From assembly GCF_027980145.1 (NCBI RefSeq), contig NZ_JAMZNK010000023.1, positions 1 through 64,000 on the forward strand: a stretch of DNA of 64,000 nucleotides, in the 5' to 3' direction. Each line of letters starts with the position of its first letter. The stretch's first letter is position 1. The position numbers and the translations under genes are program-made. Below are positions 53,276 through 62,879 of this stretch, one piece after another. The notes under the pieces were generated by a model. It was not told the origin of the DNA and ran no database searches. It worked only from the letters and a program-made list of their open reading frames with translations. This DNA comes from Flavobacterium azizsancarii. GTDB taxonomy: Bacteria; Bacteroidota; Bacteroidia; Flavobacteriales; Flavobacteriaceae.

Positions 53276-54010
53276 ATGAAAAATATAACCTTACTTCTGT
53301 ACTTCTTGTTTTCTTTAAATACATTCAGTCAGGACAATTTATGCAGAACTTCGATCTGGAATAATGCAGCACTGTTTCAAAAAAACGAACTAAACAAATA
53401 CACAAATAATGATTTTTCTGTTTTATGGAATAAAACAGAAAACAAGTATGTCTACGGCGTTATTGGTGACAATTACCAGAGAATATTAATAAAATTTATT
53501 TCGATTAAAAGAAATGATAAAAATAAAAATGAATACATTGTTAATGGCAAATCGCAGGTTAAATCAAATATATGTGATTTTGCTGGGACAATAACAATTA
53601 CAAAGATACAAGAACTTAAAAAAGTGAAATTCGGACTTGATGATGAATATAAAAATTCAGGTATAAAAAGCCAGGGATTATTGGTGGCCAATTATAAGTT
53701 TGTTGAAAATAAAAATCAAAAAAACACAGGAGAATTTCAAGGAAAGCTAGCAACTATATTTTATGTAGATAAAAATGGTTTTATTAAATACGATGATATT
53801 GAAATTCATAAAGATAGCTATTTCAATAATGCATTTGTAGGCACTTGGAAATCTAATAATTCCGGCAAAGAAAAAGTATGCAATTGGGGAGATTATCGTG
53901 TACCTAATACAAATTGCGATTTTGATATAGGAGCAGGGGAATTAAGTATATCAAAAAAATACATAAAAAATGGCTGGGTAGATGAACCACATCAAAAATG
54001 GTGGAAATAA
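53276..54010 (+). CDS. Secreted hypothetical protein, 244 aa
   Basis: Start ATG 53276 gives a clean signal peptide (KNITLLLYFLFSLNTFSQ); the longer frame adds eight residues with no such fit. The mature part is Lys/Asn-rich with several predicted strands and Cys residues near both ends (LCRTSIWN; VCNWGDYRVPNTNCDFD). I do not recognise the family. It follows the 135-aa gene by 47 bp. Confidence 0.62.
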   Translation: MKNITLLLYFLFSLNTFSQDNLCRTSIWNNAALFQKNELNKYTNNDFSVLWNKTENKYVYGVIGDNYQRILIKFISIKRNDKNKNEYIVNGKSQVKSNICDFAGTITITKIQELKKVKFGLDDEYKNSGIKSQGLLVANYKFVENKNQKNTGEFQGKLATIFYVDKNGFIKYDDIEIHKDSYFNNAFVGTWKSNNSGKEKVCNWGDYRVPNTNCDFDIGAGELSISKKYIKNGWVDEPHQKWWK

Positions 54011-54060
54011 AAATTTGACAAGATAAATAAAATCATAATCAATCTTGTCAAACTGCAATT

Positions 54061-54582
54061 TTACCACAATCCGGCAACTTCATTCTTAATATAGCCTAAA
54101 GCAGCATTACTTGGAGATTGTTTCTCTAATAAATCATTCAAAAGTTTCTCACGCAACTTATCTGCATTTTCTACACGATCGCTCATAGCTGCTTTACGGA
54201 TAATTTGGATAGTCGAATTTTTGGCAGTTGTAATAATTGTCCAACATTCGTCAGACATATATATTTGCTGTGTCAGATTGTGTTCAAATTCATGCTCGAT
54301 CTGATCGATTAGAAAGTTTTCGTAATCATGCTTTTCGTTAGAAATTGGCGCAATTCTTATAAGTAATTTCGTCAGGTTAATACGCTCTAAAAACAATGTC
54401 ATTCGCTCATAAGCCTGCAAGCGTATTGGTAAAGATTCTTTATGCGCTTCCTTGTTCAATAAAAAATTGTGCTTTTTATCATTGTTTTTTATATGTAATT
54501 CAAAAAAACTGTAAGCAACAAATCCTGTAACAATAGCTGGTAAAGTATAACTGGCCAATTCTATAATTCTTGTAAAATCCAT
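54061..54582 (-). CDS. Conserved membrane-anchored hypothetical protein
   Basis: 173 residues from ATG 54582 (the TTG reading adds three residues). One N-terminal membrane segment (IIELASYTLPAIVTGFVAYSFFEL) is followed by a cytoplasmic helical domain with LPIRLQAYERMTLFLERI and many acidic residues. It resembles an uncharacterised protein widespread in Bacteroidota. It is divergent from the TSUP permease. Confidence 0.72.
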   Translation of the reverse strand: MDFTRIIELASYTLPAIVTGFVAYSFFELHIKNNDKKHNFLLNKEAHKESLPIRLQAYERMTLFLERINLTKLLIRIAPISNEKHDYENFLIDQIEHEFEHNLTQQIYMSDECWTIITTAKNSTIQIIRKAAMSDRVENADKLREKLLNDLLEKQSPSNAALGYIKNEVAGLW

Positions 54583-54706
54583 TTGGTTCAAATTTTCAAC
54601 AAAAATATAATTTTTAGGGAGAAATCCACTTTAAATTAATTGTAATAAACAAAACGGAAGTCTACTTTTGTACATTACTTTCAAAACTGCCTGAAATACA
54701 ATATTA

Positions 54707-55474
54707 ATGGATTCATATATTATAATTTTACTTTGCTTGGCTGCTTTCGCTGCGGGATTTATTGATGCAATTGTTGGCGGTGGTGGATTGATACAGACAC
54801 CAATGGGATTAATTTTATTACCCAATTTACCAGTTTCAACAGTTATTGGAACGTTAAAAATTCCGGCTTTTAGCGGAACTGCTTTTGCCGCATTTCAATA
54901 TATGAAAAAAGTTGTGATTCAGTGGAGGTTGCTGTTGATCATGATGTGTTTAGCCGTTCCGTCGGCATTTTTAGGTTCAACTTTGCTAACGATGGTAAGT
55001 AATGATTTTATGAAGCCGCTTTTGCTGGTAGTATTGTCTTTATTATTTGTTTATACCTATGCAAAGAAAAATTTTGGGCAGCATGTTGCAAAAGATCATT
55101 CTCCTGCAACACAAATATTTTATGCCGTTATTATTAGTATAATTGTTGGTTTCTATGACGGATTTATTGGTCCCGGAACCGGTAGTTTTTTTGTAGTGGC
55201 TTTTATTGCTCTTTTAGGCTTTGATTTTTTGCATGCTTCAGCAAATGCCAAAATGGTCAATCTGGCTACTAATTTTGGATCTATATGTTTGTTTATGATA
55301 AAAGGAAAGATCATTTGGTCAATTGCAATTCCTATGGCAATTAGCAACGGACTTGGAGGATGGCTTGGTGCTAAATTAGCAATTAATAAAGGAAATGGCT
55401 TTATTAGGATTTTCTTTTTAATTGTAGTAATCGGTACATTGATACGATTTGCCTATGATGTATTTTATAAATAA
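54707..55474 (+). CDS. TSUP family permease (sulfite exporter TauE/SafE-like)
   Basis: 255 residues with eight hydrophobic segments. The two half-repeats start with FAAGFIDAIVGGGGLIQTP and FYDGFIGPGTGSFFVVAF, the hallmark of the family. Substrates in the family include sulfite, sulfoacetate and other organosulfur anions; none can be assigned here. A long A+T-rich leader separates it from the next helicase gene. Confidence 0.9.
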   Translation: MDSYIIILLCLAAFAAGFIDAIVGGGGLIQTPMGLILLPNLPVSTVIGTLKIPAFSGTAFAAFQYMKKVVIQWRLLLIMMCLAVPSAFLGSTLLTMVSNDFMKPLLLVVLSLLFVYTYAKKNFGQHVAKDHSPATQIFYAVIISIIVGFYDGFIGPGTGSFFVVAFIALLGFDFLHASANAKMVNLATNFGSICLFMIKGKIIWSIAIPMAISNGLGGWLGAKLAINKGNGFIRIFFLIVVIGTLIRFAYDVFYK

Positions 55475-55659
55475 TTTTTGGTCTAAATAATTGATGTAAG
55501 GCATTATAACTTATAGCTCAAATAAATATTTTAAATTTGATTTAGAGAAGTATTACAAGTAATACAGATTAAATGGACTTATATTACTTATATGGTTTAA
55601 AAAAACAGCATCCCTTTTAGAACCTTAATAACTTAGTAGCTATTTCAATCAATAATTCT

Positions 55660-55667
55660 TATTTTTG
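55660..55667 (+). promoter_or_regulatory. Candidate promoter box of the helicase gene
   Basis: TATTTTTG fits TAnnTTTG and ends eight bases before the ATG at 55676, implying a nearly leaderless message. Confidence 0.4.
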
Positions 55668-55675
55668 CACTAATT

Positions 55676-58030
55676 ATGGAGAAAAATTTCATGCAAAAGT
55701 ACATTGACCAACTCAATGAAGCACAAAGACAGCCTGTTTTAAAGAAAGACGGGCCAATGATTATTATTGCTGGTGCAGGTTCAGGAAAAACTCGTGTTTT
55801 AACAATTAGAATTGCTTATTTGATGGCTCAGGGCGTTGATGCATTCAACATTTTGTCGCTTACTTTTACCAATAAGGCCGCCCGTGAGATGAAACACAGG
55901 ATATCTGATATTGTAGGAGCAACGGAGGCAAAAAACCTTTGGATGGGAACTTTTCACTCGATTTTTGCACGTATTCTTCGTGCGGAATCAGATCATTTAG
56001 GTTACCCATCGAATTTTACGATTTATGATTCTCAGGATTCGGCAAGACTAATTTCTTCTATTATAAAAGAGATGCAGCTTGATCGCGACGTCTATAAACC
56101 AAAACAGATTCTGGGCAGAATTTCAAATTATAAAAATAGTTTGATTACAGTAAAAGCATATTTTAACGATCCTGAATTGGTCGAGGCTGATGCAATGGCA
56201 AAAAGACCAAGATTGGGAGAGATTTATCAGCACTATGTAGATCGTTGTTTTAAAGCAGGAGCAATGGATTTTGATGATTTATTGCTGAAAACCAATGAGC
56301 TATTAACTCGTTTTCCAGAAGTATTATCCAAATACCAAAACCGTTTTCGCTATATATTGGTTGATGAGTATCAGGATACAAATCACTCACAGTATTTGAT
56401 TGTAAGAGCGTTGTCAGATAAATTTCAGAATATTTGTGTTGTTGGCGATGATGCGCAGAGTATTTATGCTTTCCGTGGAGCGAATATTAATAATATTTTG
56501 AATTTCCAGAAAGATTATGAAGGCGTAATAATGTTCCGTTTAGAGCAAAATTACCGTTCAACGCGAAATATAGTTGAAGCGGCAAATACTGTAATGGAGC
56601 ACAATAAAACCAAACTTGATAAAATAGTCTGGACTGCAAATGATTTTGGTCAAAAAATTAAAGTCCACAGAAGTTTAACAGATGCTGAAGAAGGTCGATT
56701 TGTAGCGAGTACGATTTTTGAACAAAAAATGCAGAACCAGCTTCATAACGGTTCATTTGCGATTTTATATCGTACCAATGCACAATCCCGTGCAATGGAG
56801 GACGCTTTAAGAAAACGTGATATCCCGTATCGAATTTATGGCGGATTGTCATTCTATCAACGTAAAGAGATTAAAGATGTTTTGTGTTATTTACGTTTGG
56901 TAATTAATCCAAAAGATGAAGAGGCATTGGTTCGAGTAATCAATTATCCGGCACGTGGAATTGGTGATACGACTGTTGAAAAACTGACAATTGCTGCCAA
57001 CCACTACAAACGTTCGATTTGGGAAGTGATGGTGAATATTGATAAAATTGACTTGAAATTAAACACAGGAACGAAAAATAAAATCAATGATTTCGTGACG
57101 ATGATCCAGAATTTTCAGGTGATTGATCAAAATCAGGATGCTTTTTATATTACTGATTATGTTGCCAAGAAAACAGGATTAGTTCAGGAGCTTAAAAAAG
57201 ATGCTACACCAGAAGGTATGGCAAAAATTCAAAACATAGAAGAGCTTCTAAATGGTTTAAAAGATTTTACTGAAGGACAAAAAGAAATTGATGGTGCGAG
57301 AGGGGCTTTGTCTGAATTTATGGAAGATGTAGCGCTTGCGACTGATTTAGACAAAGATACATCAGACGAAGATCGTGTTGCGCTGATGACAATTCACTTA
57401 GCAAAAGGACTTGAATTTCCTCATGTTTTTGTGGTTGGTATGGAGGAAGATTTGTTTCCTAGTGCAATGAGTATGAGTACGAGAAGCGAATTAGAAGAAG
57501 AACGTCGTTTATTTTATGTAGCTTTAACTCGTGCAGAACATCAAGCATATTTAACTTATGCACAATCGCGTTACCGTTGGGGAAAATTAACAGATAGTGA
57601 ACCTTCACGTTTTATTGAAGAAATTGACGGACAATATCTTGAATATCTGACTCCTGCAGAAAGTAATTACCGATATAAATCGCCAATTGATGGGGATATC
57701 TTCGGAGATGTAGATAAATCAAAATTACGTTTGGCAAAACCCATTGGATCAACTCCACCTGTGAAGCACAATGGAAATAGCGAACCCAAAGCGGATCTTA
57801 ATATTCGAAAATTGAAACCGGTTGCCAGTAATAATCAGAATAGTTCAGCACCTAATTTGTTTGATAATAGTTTAACTATCGGCAATGTTGTAATGCACGA
57901 ACGTTTTGGGAAAGGTGAAGTTGTGAATTTAGAAGGGGTAGGTGCCGACAAAAAAGCGGAAATAAAATTTGAAGTTGGAGGAATCAAGAAATTGTTGCTA
58001 AGATTTGCTAAATTAGATGTCGTAGGATAA
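55676..58030 (+). CDS. UvrD/PcrA-type ATP-dependent DNA helicase
   Basis: 784 residues. Motifs of superfamily 1A are complete: Walker A IIAGAGSGKTRVL, LTFTNKAAREM, LVDEYQDTNHSQY, GDDAQSIYAFRGA, MTIHLAKGLEFPHVFVVGMEEDLFP, and LFYVALTRAEH. The C-terminal 70 residues form a small Tudor-like domain (IGNVVMHERFGKGEVVNLEG). It unwinds DNA 3'-5' in repair and replication restart. Start at ATG 55676. Confidence 0.95.
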   Translation: MEKNFMQKYIDQLNEAQRQPVLKKDGPMIIIAGAGSGKTRVLTIRIAYLMAQGVDAFNILSLTFTNKAAREMKHRISDIVGATEAKNLWMGTFHSIFARILRAESDHLGYPSNFTIYDSQDSARLISSIIKEMQLDRDVYKPKQILGRISNYKNSLITVKAYFNDPELVEADAMAKRPRLGEIYQHYVDRCFKAGAMDFDDLLLKTNELLTRFPEVLSKYQNRFRYILVDEYQDTNHSQYLIVRALSDKFQNICVVGDDAQSIYAFRGANINNILNFQKDYEGVIMFRLEQNYRSTRNIVEAANTVMEHNKTKLDKIVWTANDFGQKIKVHRSLTDAEEGRFVASTIFEQKMQNQLHNGSFAILYRTNAQSRAMEDALRKRDIPYRIYGGLSFYQRKEIKDVLCYLRLVINPKDEEALVRVINYPARGIGDTTVEKLTIAANHYKRSIWEVMVNIDKIDLKLNTGTKNKINDFVTMIQNFQVIDQNQDAFYITDYVAKKTGLVQELKKDATPEGMAKIQNIEELLNGLKDFTEGQKEIDGARGALSEFMEDVALATDLDKDTSDEDRVALMTIHLAKGLEFPHVFVVGMEEDLFPSAMSMSTRSELEEERRLFYVALTRAEHQAYLTYAQSRYRWGKLTDSEPSRFIEEIDGQYLEYLTPAESNYRYKSPIDGDIFGDVDKSKLRLAKPIGSTPPVKHNGNSEPKADLNIRKLKPVASNNQNSSAPNLFDNSLTIGNVVMHERFGKGEVVNLEGVGADKKAEIKFEVGGIKKLLLRFAKLDVVG

Positions 58031-58256
58031 GAAAAGAATATAGAAAAAAAATGGAAATATATTTTAAAAAGTCAATTTTCGATCATCAGATTTGATTTTT
58101 CAGCTTAATAATTTTTCGTAATTTTTCAAAAGAATAAATATCTTTTTAGTTTAAGATTAAATCTATTTTCAATTGGAATTTTGTTATTTACTTAAAAAAA
58201 ATAAAAGGAATAAAGAGTAGTCTTTATTCCATAATCTAACATCTTTATTTTAAAAA

Positions 58257-58877
58257 ATGGCTGAGTTCATAAAAATATACCCCGATAAACCTAGTGAAGC
58301 TGCAATTGCCAAAGTGGTAAAAGTGCTTCAAAACGGAGGTTTAATAATTTATCCAACAGATACCGTTTACGGTTTAGGTTGTGATATTACCAATTCTCGT
58401 GCTTTAGAAAAAATAGCGAAAATAAAAGGAGTTAAATTAGAGAAAGCTAATTTCTCCTTTATCTGCCACGATTTAAGCAATCTCTCTGATTATGTTCGTC
58501 AGATTGATACATCTACTTTTAAGATTTTGAAAAGAGCATTGCCTGGACCTTATACTTTTATTTTGCCAGGAAATAACAATTTACCTAAAGAGTTTAAAAA
58601 GAAAACTACTGTAGGTATTCGTGTGCCGGATAATAATATTGCGCTAGAAATTGTTCGACAATTAGGAAACCCAATTGTATCGACTTCTATTCGTGATGAA
58701 GATGATGTAATTGAGTATACTACAGATCCGGAATTAATTTTTGAAAAATGGCAAAATCTAGTTGATCTCGTTATCGATGGAGGTTATGGTGATAATGTGG
58801 GTTCTACAATTATAGATTTATCAGAGCATGAACCAGTTATTATTAGAGAAGGAAAAGGAGATATTGATATTTTGTAG
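58257..58877 (+). CDS. L-threonylcarbamoyladenylate synthase-type protein (TsaC/YciO family)
   Basis: 206 residues. The YrdC domain is complete: GGLIIYPTDTVYGLGCD, PGPYTFILPG, GIRVPDN and NPIVSTSIR, and the C-terminal IIDLSEHEPVIIREGKGDI. TsaC makes threonylcarbamoyl-AMP for the t6A tRNA modification. YciO paralogues look alike but may act differently; the KxR/SxN residue set here cannot decide between them. It is a single gene with an A-rich leader. Confidence 0.88.
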   Translation: MAEFIKIYPDKPSEAAIAKVVKVLQNGGLIIYPTDTVYGLGCDITNSRALEKIAKIKGVKLEKANFSFICHDLSNLSDYVRQIDTSTFKILKRALPGPYTFILPGNNNLPKEFKKKTTVGIRVPDNNIALEIVRQLGNPIVSTSIRDEDDVIEYTTDPELIFEKWQNLVDLVIDGGYGDNVGSTIIDLSEHEPVIIREGKGDIDIL

Positions 58878-59047
58878 TAAACAACTATATAAGAATAGCT
58901 AAATAAGGATTTTGTAAAAAAATACTGAAATTGTATAATAATCTAAAATAAATAACTAACTTTAGATTAGTTAAAATTTAGTTAGTTTAAAGATAATGCT
59001 ATTCTTAATTTATATTTAATTGGTTATTAAAAAAGTTAAGGATACAT

Positions 59048-59073
59048 AAAAGCAGGTCAATTGACCTGCTTTT
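59048..59073. terminator. Palindromic bidirectional terminator
   Basis: AAAAGCAGGTCAA joined directly to its reverse complement, with a T-run following. It lies between converging tsaC-like and OmpA genes. Confidence 0.75.
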
Positions 59074-59104
59074 TCTATTTAATAAAGTATGTAAAAAACG
59101 TAGA

Positions 59105-59938
59105 TTATTTCGATTGTTTTTTCATTTCTTTTTCAATCATATCATAAAATTGATCGATTTTTGGCATAACAACAATACGAGTTCTTCTGTTACGAGCTCT
59201 GTCGTCCGGAGTATCATTAGCTACTAATGGTACATAAGAACTTCTACCAGCTGCGATTAATTTAGCAGGGTTAACTCCAAGATCATTTGTTAATACACGA
59301 ACAATAGAAGTAGAACGTTTAACACTTAAATCCCAGTTGTCTAACAAAACTCCGTTGCTTTTGTAAGGAACGTTATCTGTGTGACCTTCAACCATACATT
59401 CAAAATCAGGTTTGTCATTTACTACTTTTGCAACTTTAGCTAAAACACTTTTCGCTTTATCAGTTACATCATAGCTACCACTTTTAAATAATAATTTATC
59501 TGCGATAGAAATAAATACTACACCTTTTTCAACATTGATTTCGATATCCGGATCGTTGATTCCAACAGCCCCTTTTAAACTTGTAACTAATGCTAATGTT
59601 ACACTGTCTTTCTTAGTTAATGCATCTTGCAATCTAGATATTTTTAAATCTTTTTCTTTTAAACTTTCTAAAGATTTTTCAAGATTCTCTGCTCCTTTAG
59701 TAGTCAATACTGTTAAGTCCTTAGAAGTACTTATTAAGTCTTGATTATGTGCTTTATAGCTTTCAGCTGTAGCTGCCAATCCTGCTTTTTCCTCTAAACA
59801 AGAATTTAGTTTTACGGTGCAAGAGTTTAATAAATCTTGGGTTTCTTTGTTCTTAGCTTCTAATGCTGCGTACTGCTTTTTCGATACACACGAAGTTAAG
59901 GCCATTAATACTGATAGTGCGATTACTATTTTTCTCAT
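59105..59938 (-). CDS. OmpA family lipoprotein
   Basis: 277 residues. The lipobox (LMALTSCVSKKQ) makes it a lipoprotein. A coiled-coil region (about 25-115, NKETQDLLNSCTVKLNSCLEE) precedes a C-terminal OmpA peptidoglycan-binding domain with EGHTDNVPYKS, NWDLSVKRSTSIVRVL and RARNRRTRIVV. It probably ties the outer membrane to the cell wall. It follows the glycosyltransferase gene by 34 bp on the same strand. Confidence 0.92.
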   Translation of the reverse strand: MRKIVIALSVLMALTSCVSKKQYAALEAKNKETQDLLNSCTVKLNSCLEEKAGLAATAESYKAHNQDLISTSKDLTVLTTKGAENLEKSLESLKEKDLKISRLQDALTKKDSVTLALVTSLKGAVGINDPDIEINVEKGVVFISIADKLLFKSGSYDVTDKAKSVLAKVAKVVNDKPDFECMVEGHTDNVPYKSNGVLLDNWDLSVKRSTSIVRVLTNDLGVNPAKLIAAGRSSYVPLVANDTPDDRARNRRTRIVVMPKIDQFYDMIEKEMKKQSK

Positions 59939-59972
59939 AGGTATTATATTTAATTAAACGTTGATTACAAAT

Positions 59973-60989
59973 TTAGTTCTTAATATTTTGATTACTGTTA
60001 AAGATTTCTTTAAAAACGAGCAATTTCTTTATGTAATACAAGTAAACGACACTTTTTACGGTATAGTATTTTTGTATTTGAAAATCTTTGCGTTCCCTCA
60101 GATATTTTAAAGATATACAATAAAATGAAAAATGCGCTTTTAGGATTGCGAAAGTATGTTTGAATTTTCCTTGTGTAAGAAAACGGATACCTGCGATACC
60201 ATCTAAAACCATTCTGAAGAAAATAACAAAAAACAAACCTTTTTTAGGCAAATTTTTGACAAGCATCAATAATGAATTTCTAAAATTCAAATATGTTTTT
60301 TTAGGATTTCCGTGTTGCAGGGTTGCACCTCCAACATGATAAACAGTCGATCCTGAGTTGTATTTGATGATATGCCCCTCGTTTGATGCGCGCCAGCATA
60401 AATCGATTTCTTCCTGATGCGCAAAAAAGCTTTCATCAAAACCTCCTAATTCACGATATACTTCACTTCTAATAAAAAAGCAAGCGCCTGAAGCCCAGAA
60501 GAGCTCACAATCATTGTATTGACCATTGTCCTTTTCAATAGTATCAAAAACACGACCGCGGCAAAACGGAAAACCATACTTATCTATAAATCCTCCGGCA
60601 GCACCGGCATATTCAAAGTATTCCTTATTTTTAAAATCAAGAATTTTAGGCTGAATTATAGCAGTTTGCTTTTCACTATCAAAAGTTTCAATAATGGGTT
60701 TCAGCCAGTTTTCAGTTACTTCAATATCTGAATTTACCAAGGCATAAATTTCAGCATCAATATGTTGTAAAGCATCATTATAGCCTTTTGCAAAGCCATG
60801 ATTACCAGTGTTTACAACTATTTTAATGGTAGGAAAATTTAATTTGATAAAGTTTATAGAATCGTCTGTCGAAGCATTATCAGCGACATAGATTTGGGCA
60901 CCTTCTGAAAACTGAACAATTGAGGGTAAAAATTGTTCCAGCAATTTTACTCCATTCCAATTTAAAATGACAACAGCTATTTTATTCAA
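59973..60989 (-). CDS. Glycosyltransferase family 2 protein
   Basis: 338 residues. The GT-A fold is shown by AVVILNWNGVKLLEQFLPS, IYVADNASTDDS, the DxD-type ALVNSDIEV, and the acceptor loop GGFDESFFAHQEEIDLCWR. The C-terminal 80 residues contain hydrophobic and basic helices suited to membrane association. It transfers a sugar, probably rhamnose-like or similar in cell-surface glycans, though the sugar is a guess. It starts 30 bp after the HsdR-N-like gene on the same strand. Confidence 0.9.
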   Translation of the reverse strand: MNKIAVVILNWNGVKLLEQFLPSIVQFSEGAQIYVADNASTDDSINFIKLNFPTIKIVVNTGNHGFAKGYNDALQHIDAEIYALVNSDIEVTENWLKPIIETFDSEKQTAIIQPKILDFKNKEYFEYAGAAGGFIDKYGFPFCRGRVFDTIEKDNGQYNDCELFWASGACFFIRSEVYRELGGFDESFFAHQEEIDLCWRASNEGHIIKYNSGSTVYHVGGATLQHGNPKKTYLNFRNSLLMLVKNLPKKGLFFVIFFRMVLDGIAGIRFLTQGKFKHTFAILKAHFSFYCISLKYLRERKDFQIQKYYTVKSVVYLYYIKKLLVFKEIFNSNQNIKN

Positions 60990-61018
60990 AAGTAATTTTA
61001 TTAATTTTTAGTATTATT

Positions 61019-61465
61019 TTATTCGTTATAATCTGGCAAATTTCTTAAAAAGAGATATTTTTCATTTTCAAAATCCATTTGACAATAAAAATGATTCAGA
61101 CCGTTTGTAACATTCAAAAATCGTGCCTGCATTGTCATATTATAACGGGCAATCTGATCAAAAGTTGCCTGAGAAATTTTTACACTAGGCGCTTTACATT
61201 CTACCAATATATGTATAGAGCCATCAGTATTAAAGACTACAACATCGTATCTTTTTCTTAATCCGTTGACTGTTAAAACTTTTTCGACGTTGATTAAGGA
61301 TTTAGGGTACTTTTTTTCGTCAATTAAATAATGAACGACATGCTGACGCACCCATTCCTCCGGAGTAAGAATGATAAATTTTTTCCTGATTTCATCAAAA
61401 ATAGACACTTTATTTTCGCTATTTTTGAATCGGAAAGTATAAGAAGGAAAATTTAATTGCTGCAT
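61019..61465 (-). CDS. HsdR N-terminal-like (HSDR_N_2) nuclease-fold protein
   Basis: 148 residues from ATG 61465 (MQQLNFPSYTFRF). The PD-(D/E)XK core is present: Asp74 in RYDVVVF, then Glu89-Cys-Lys91 in VECKAP. Small stand-alone proteins of this type are conserved in flavobacteria next to holA; they are annotated after the nuclease domain of type I restriction enzymes, but no methylase or specificity gene is here. A housekeeping DNA role is likelier than restriction. Confidence 0.85.
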   Translation of the reverse strand: MQQLNFPSYTFRFKNSENKVSIFDEIRKKFIILTPEEWVRQHVVHYLIDEKKYPKSLINVEKVLTVNGLRKRYDVVVFNTDGSIHILVECKAPSVKISQATFDQIARYNMTMQARFLNVTNGLNHFYCQMDFENEKYLFLRNLPDYNE

Positions 61466-61560
61466 AGCGCAAAAATATAAAATAGTTTGAGGTTTCAAAT
61501 TAAAGTTTTAACTAATTGAAGCCAGAATGTGAAACCCCAAACTTGAAATAAGATTATTGA

Positions 61561-62565
61561 ATGGACGAAGTTGTAAAAATTGTTAATGATATCAAGGCCG
61601 GAAATATAAAACCAATTTATTTTTTAATGGGTGAGGAACCTTATTACATAGATAAATTATCAGAGTATATTGAGCAGAACGTACTTTCGGAAGAAGAAAA
61701 AGGATTCAATCAAACGGTATTATACGGAAGAGATGTTTCTGTAGAAGATATCGTTTCAACGGCTAAGCGCTATCCTATGATGTCTGATCGCCAGGTTGTT
61801 ATTGTAAAAGAAGCACAGGATTTATCGAGAACAATTGATAAAATAGAATCGTATGTAAATAATCCAATGGAATCTACGGTTTTGGTTTTTTGCTACAAAT
61901 ACAAGACACTTGATAAACGTAAAAAAGTAACCAAACTACTAGCTCAAAAAGGAATCGTTTACGAAAGTAAAAAATTATACGAAAACCAGGTTGGTGACTG
62001 GATAAAGCGTGTTCTTGCTGGTAAAAAATATACAATCGATCCCAAGGCAAACGCTATGTTGGTTGAATTTTTAGGTACAGATTTAAGTAAAATTAATAAT
62101 GAACTGGAGAAATTACAGATTATTTTACCTCAGGGAACTGTAATTACACCACAACATATCGAGGAAAATATTGGTTTCAGTAAGGATTATAATGTGTTCG
62201 AACTTCGAAAAGCAATTGGCGAACGCAATCAGCTTAAAGCATATAAAATAGCAGAAAATTTTGCACATAATCCTAAAGAATATCCATTAGTGATGACAAC
62301 CGGATTGGTCTTTGGTTTTTTTATTCAGCTTTTAAAATATCATGGACTCAAGGATAAAAACCCCAAAAATGTAGCCACAGTTATTGGTGTAAATCCATAT
62401 TTTTTAAAAGAATATGATTTAGCCATAAAAAACTACCCAATGCGAAAAGTGAGTCAGATTATAGGAGCTTTGCGTGATGTCGATGTGAAAAGTAAAGGAG
62501 TGGGAGCAAATGCTTTGTCCCAAGGAGATTTATTAAAAGAAATGCTGTATAAAATATTTAATTAA
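61561..62565 (+). CDS. holA: DNA polymerase III delta subunit
   Basis: 334 residues, full length. It is recognised by the N-terminal PIYFLMGEEPYYIDKLSEYIE and KRYPMMSDRQVVIVKEAQ, the central LVFCYKYKTLDKRKK, and the C-terminal MRKVSQIIGALRDVDVKSKG. The protein opens the sliding clamp within the clamp-loader complex. It is divergent from the HsdR-N-like gene. Confidence 0.93.
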   Translation: MDEVVKIVNDIKAGNIKPIYFLMGEEPYYIDKLSEYIEQNVLSEEEKGFNQTVLYGRDVSVEDIVSTAKRYPMMSDRQVVIVKEAQDLSRTIDKIESYVNNPMESTVLVFCYKYKTLDKRKKVTKLLAQKGIVYESKKLYENQVGDWIKRVLAGKKYTIDPKANAMLVEFLGTDLSKINNELEKLQIILPQGTVITPQHIEENIGFSKDYNVFELRKAIGERNQLKAYKIAENFAHNPKEYPLVMTTGLVFGFFIQLLKYHGLKDKNPKNVATVIGVNPYFLKEYDLAIKNYPMRKVSQIIGALRDVDVKSKGVGANALSQGDLLKEMLYKIFN

Positions 62566-62632
62566 GCCGTGAAAATTCACGATATTTGCATCTCTGAAAA
62601 AATTACTACTTTAAAATAATAATTACACAATT

Positions 62633-62815
62633 ATGGGAATGAATAAAAATACCGTTTTAGGATGGGCTACTTTTATAATGGTACTTATGGGATTGTTACT
62701 TATAGGTCTTGGTGCTTTTAGATATAGAGACGTATCTGGTTGGGGATTTGTAGCAGTTGGTGTTGGTTTCTTTGCTAATGCCTGGGTTTTTAATGCTTTA
62801 AAAGGTAGAGTTTAA
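62633..62815 (+). CDS. CAL67264-family small membrane protein
   Basis: 60 residues with two hydrophobic segments (WATFIMVLMGLLLIGLGAF and GFVAVGVGFFANAWVF) joined by RYRDVSGW. The sequence fits the CAL67264 family, named from a Gramella protein and restricted to flavobacteria and relatives; function unknown. It lies between holA and ettA on the same strand. Confidence 0.85.
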   Translation: MGMNKNTVLGWATFIMVLMGLLLIGLGAFRYRDVSGWGFVAVGVGFFANAWVFNALKGRV

Positions 62816-62879
62816 TCAAGTTTCAATTGCAATACAGATCAAATAGAAAATAAATAATTAAAAATTAAAAATAAATAGA

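Noticed and set aside
61019..61465. A type I restriction system
   Set aside because: Only a small HsdR-N-like domain is present, with no HsdM or HsdS gene nearby and a housekeeping neighbourhood.
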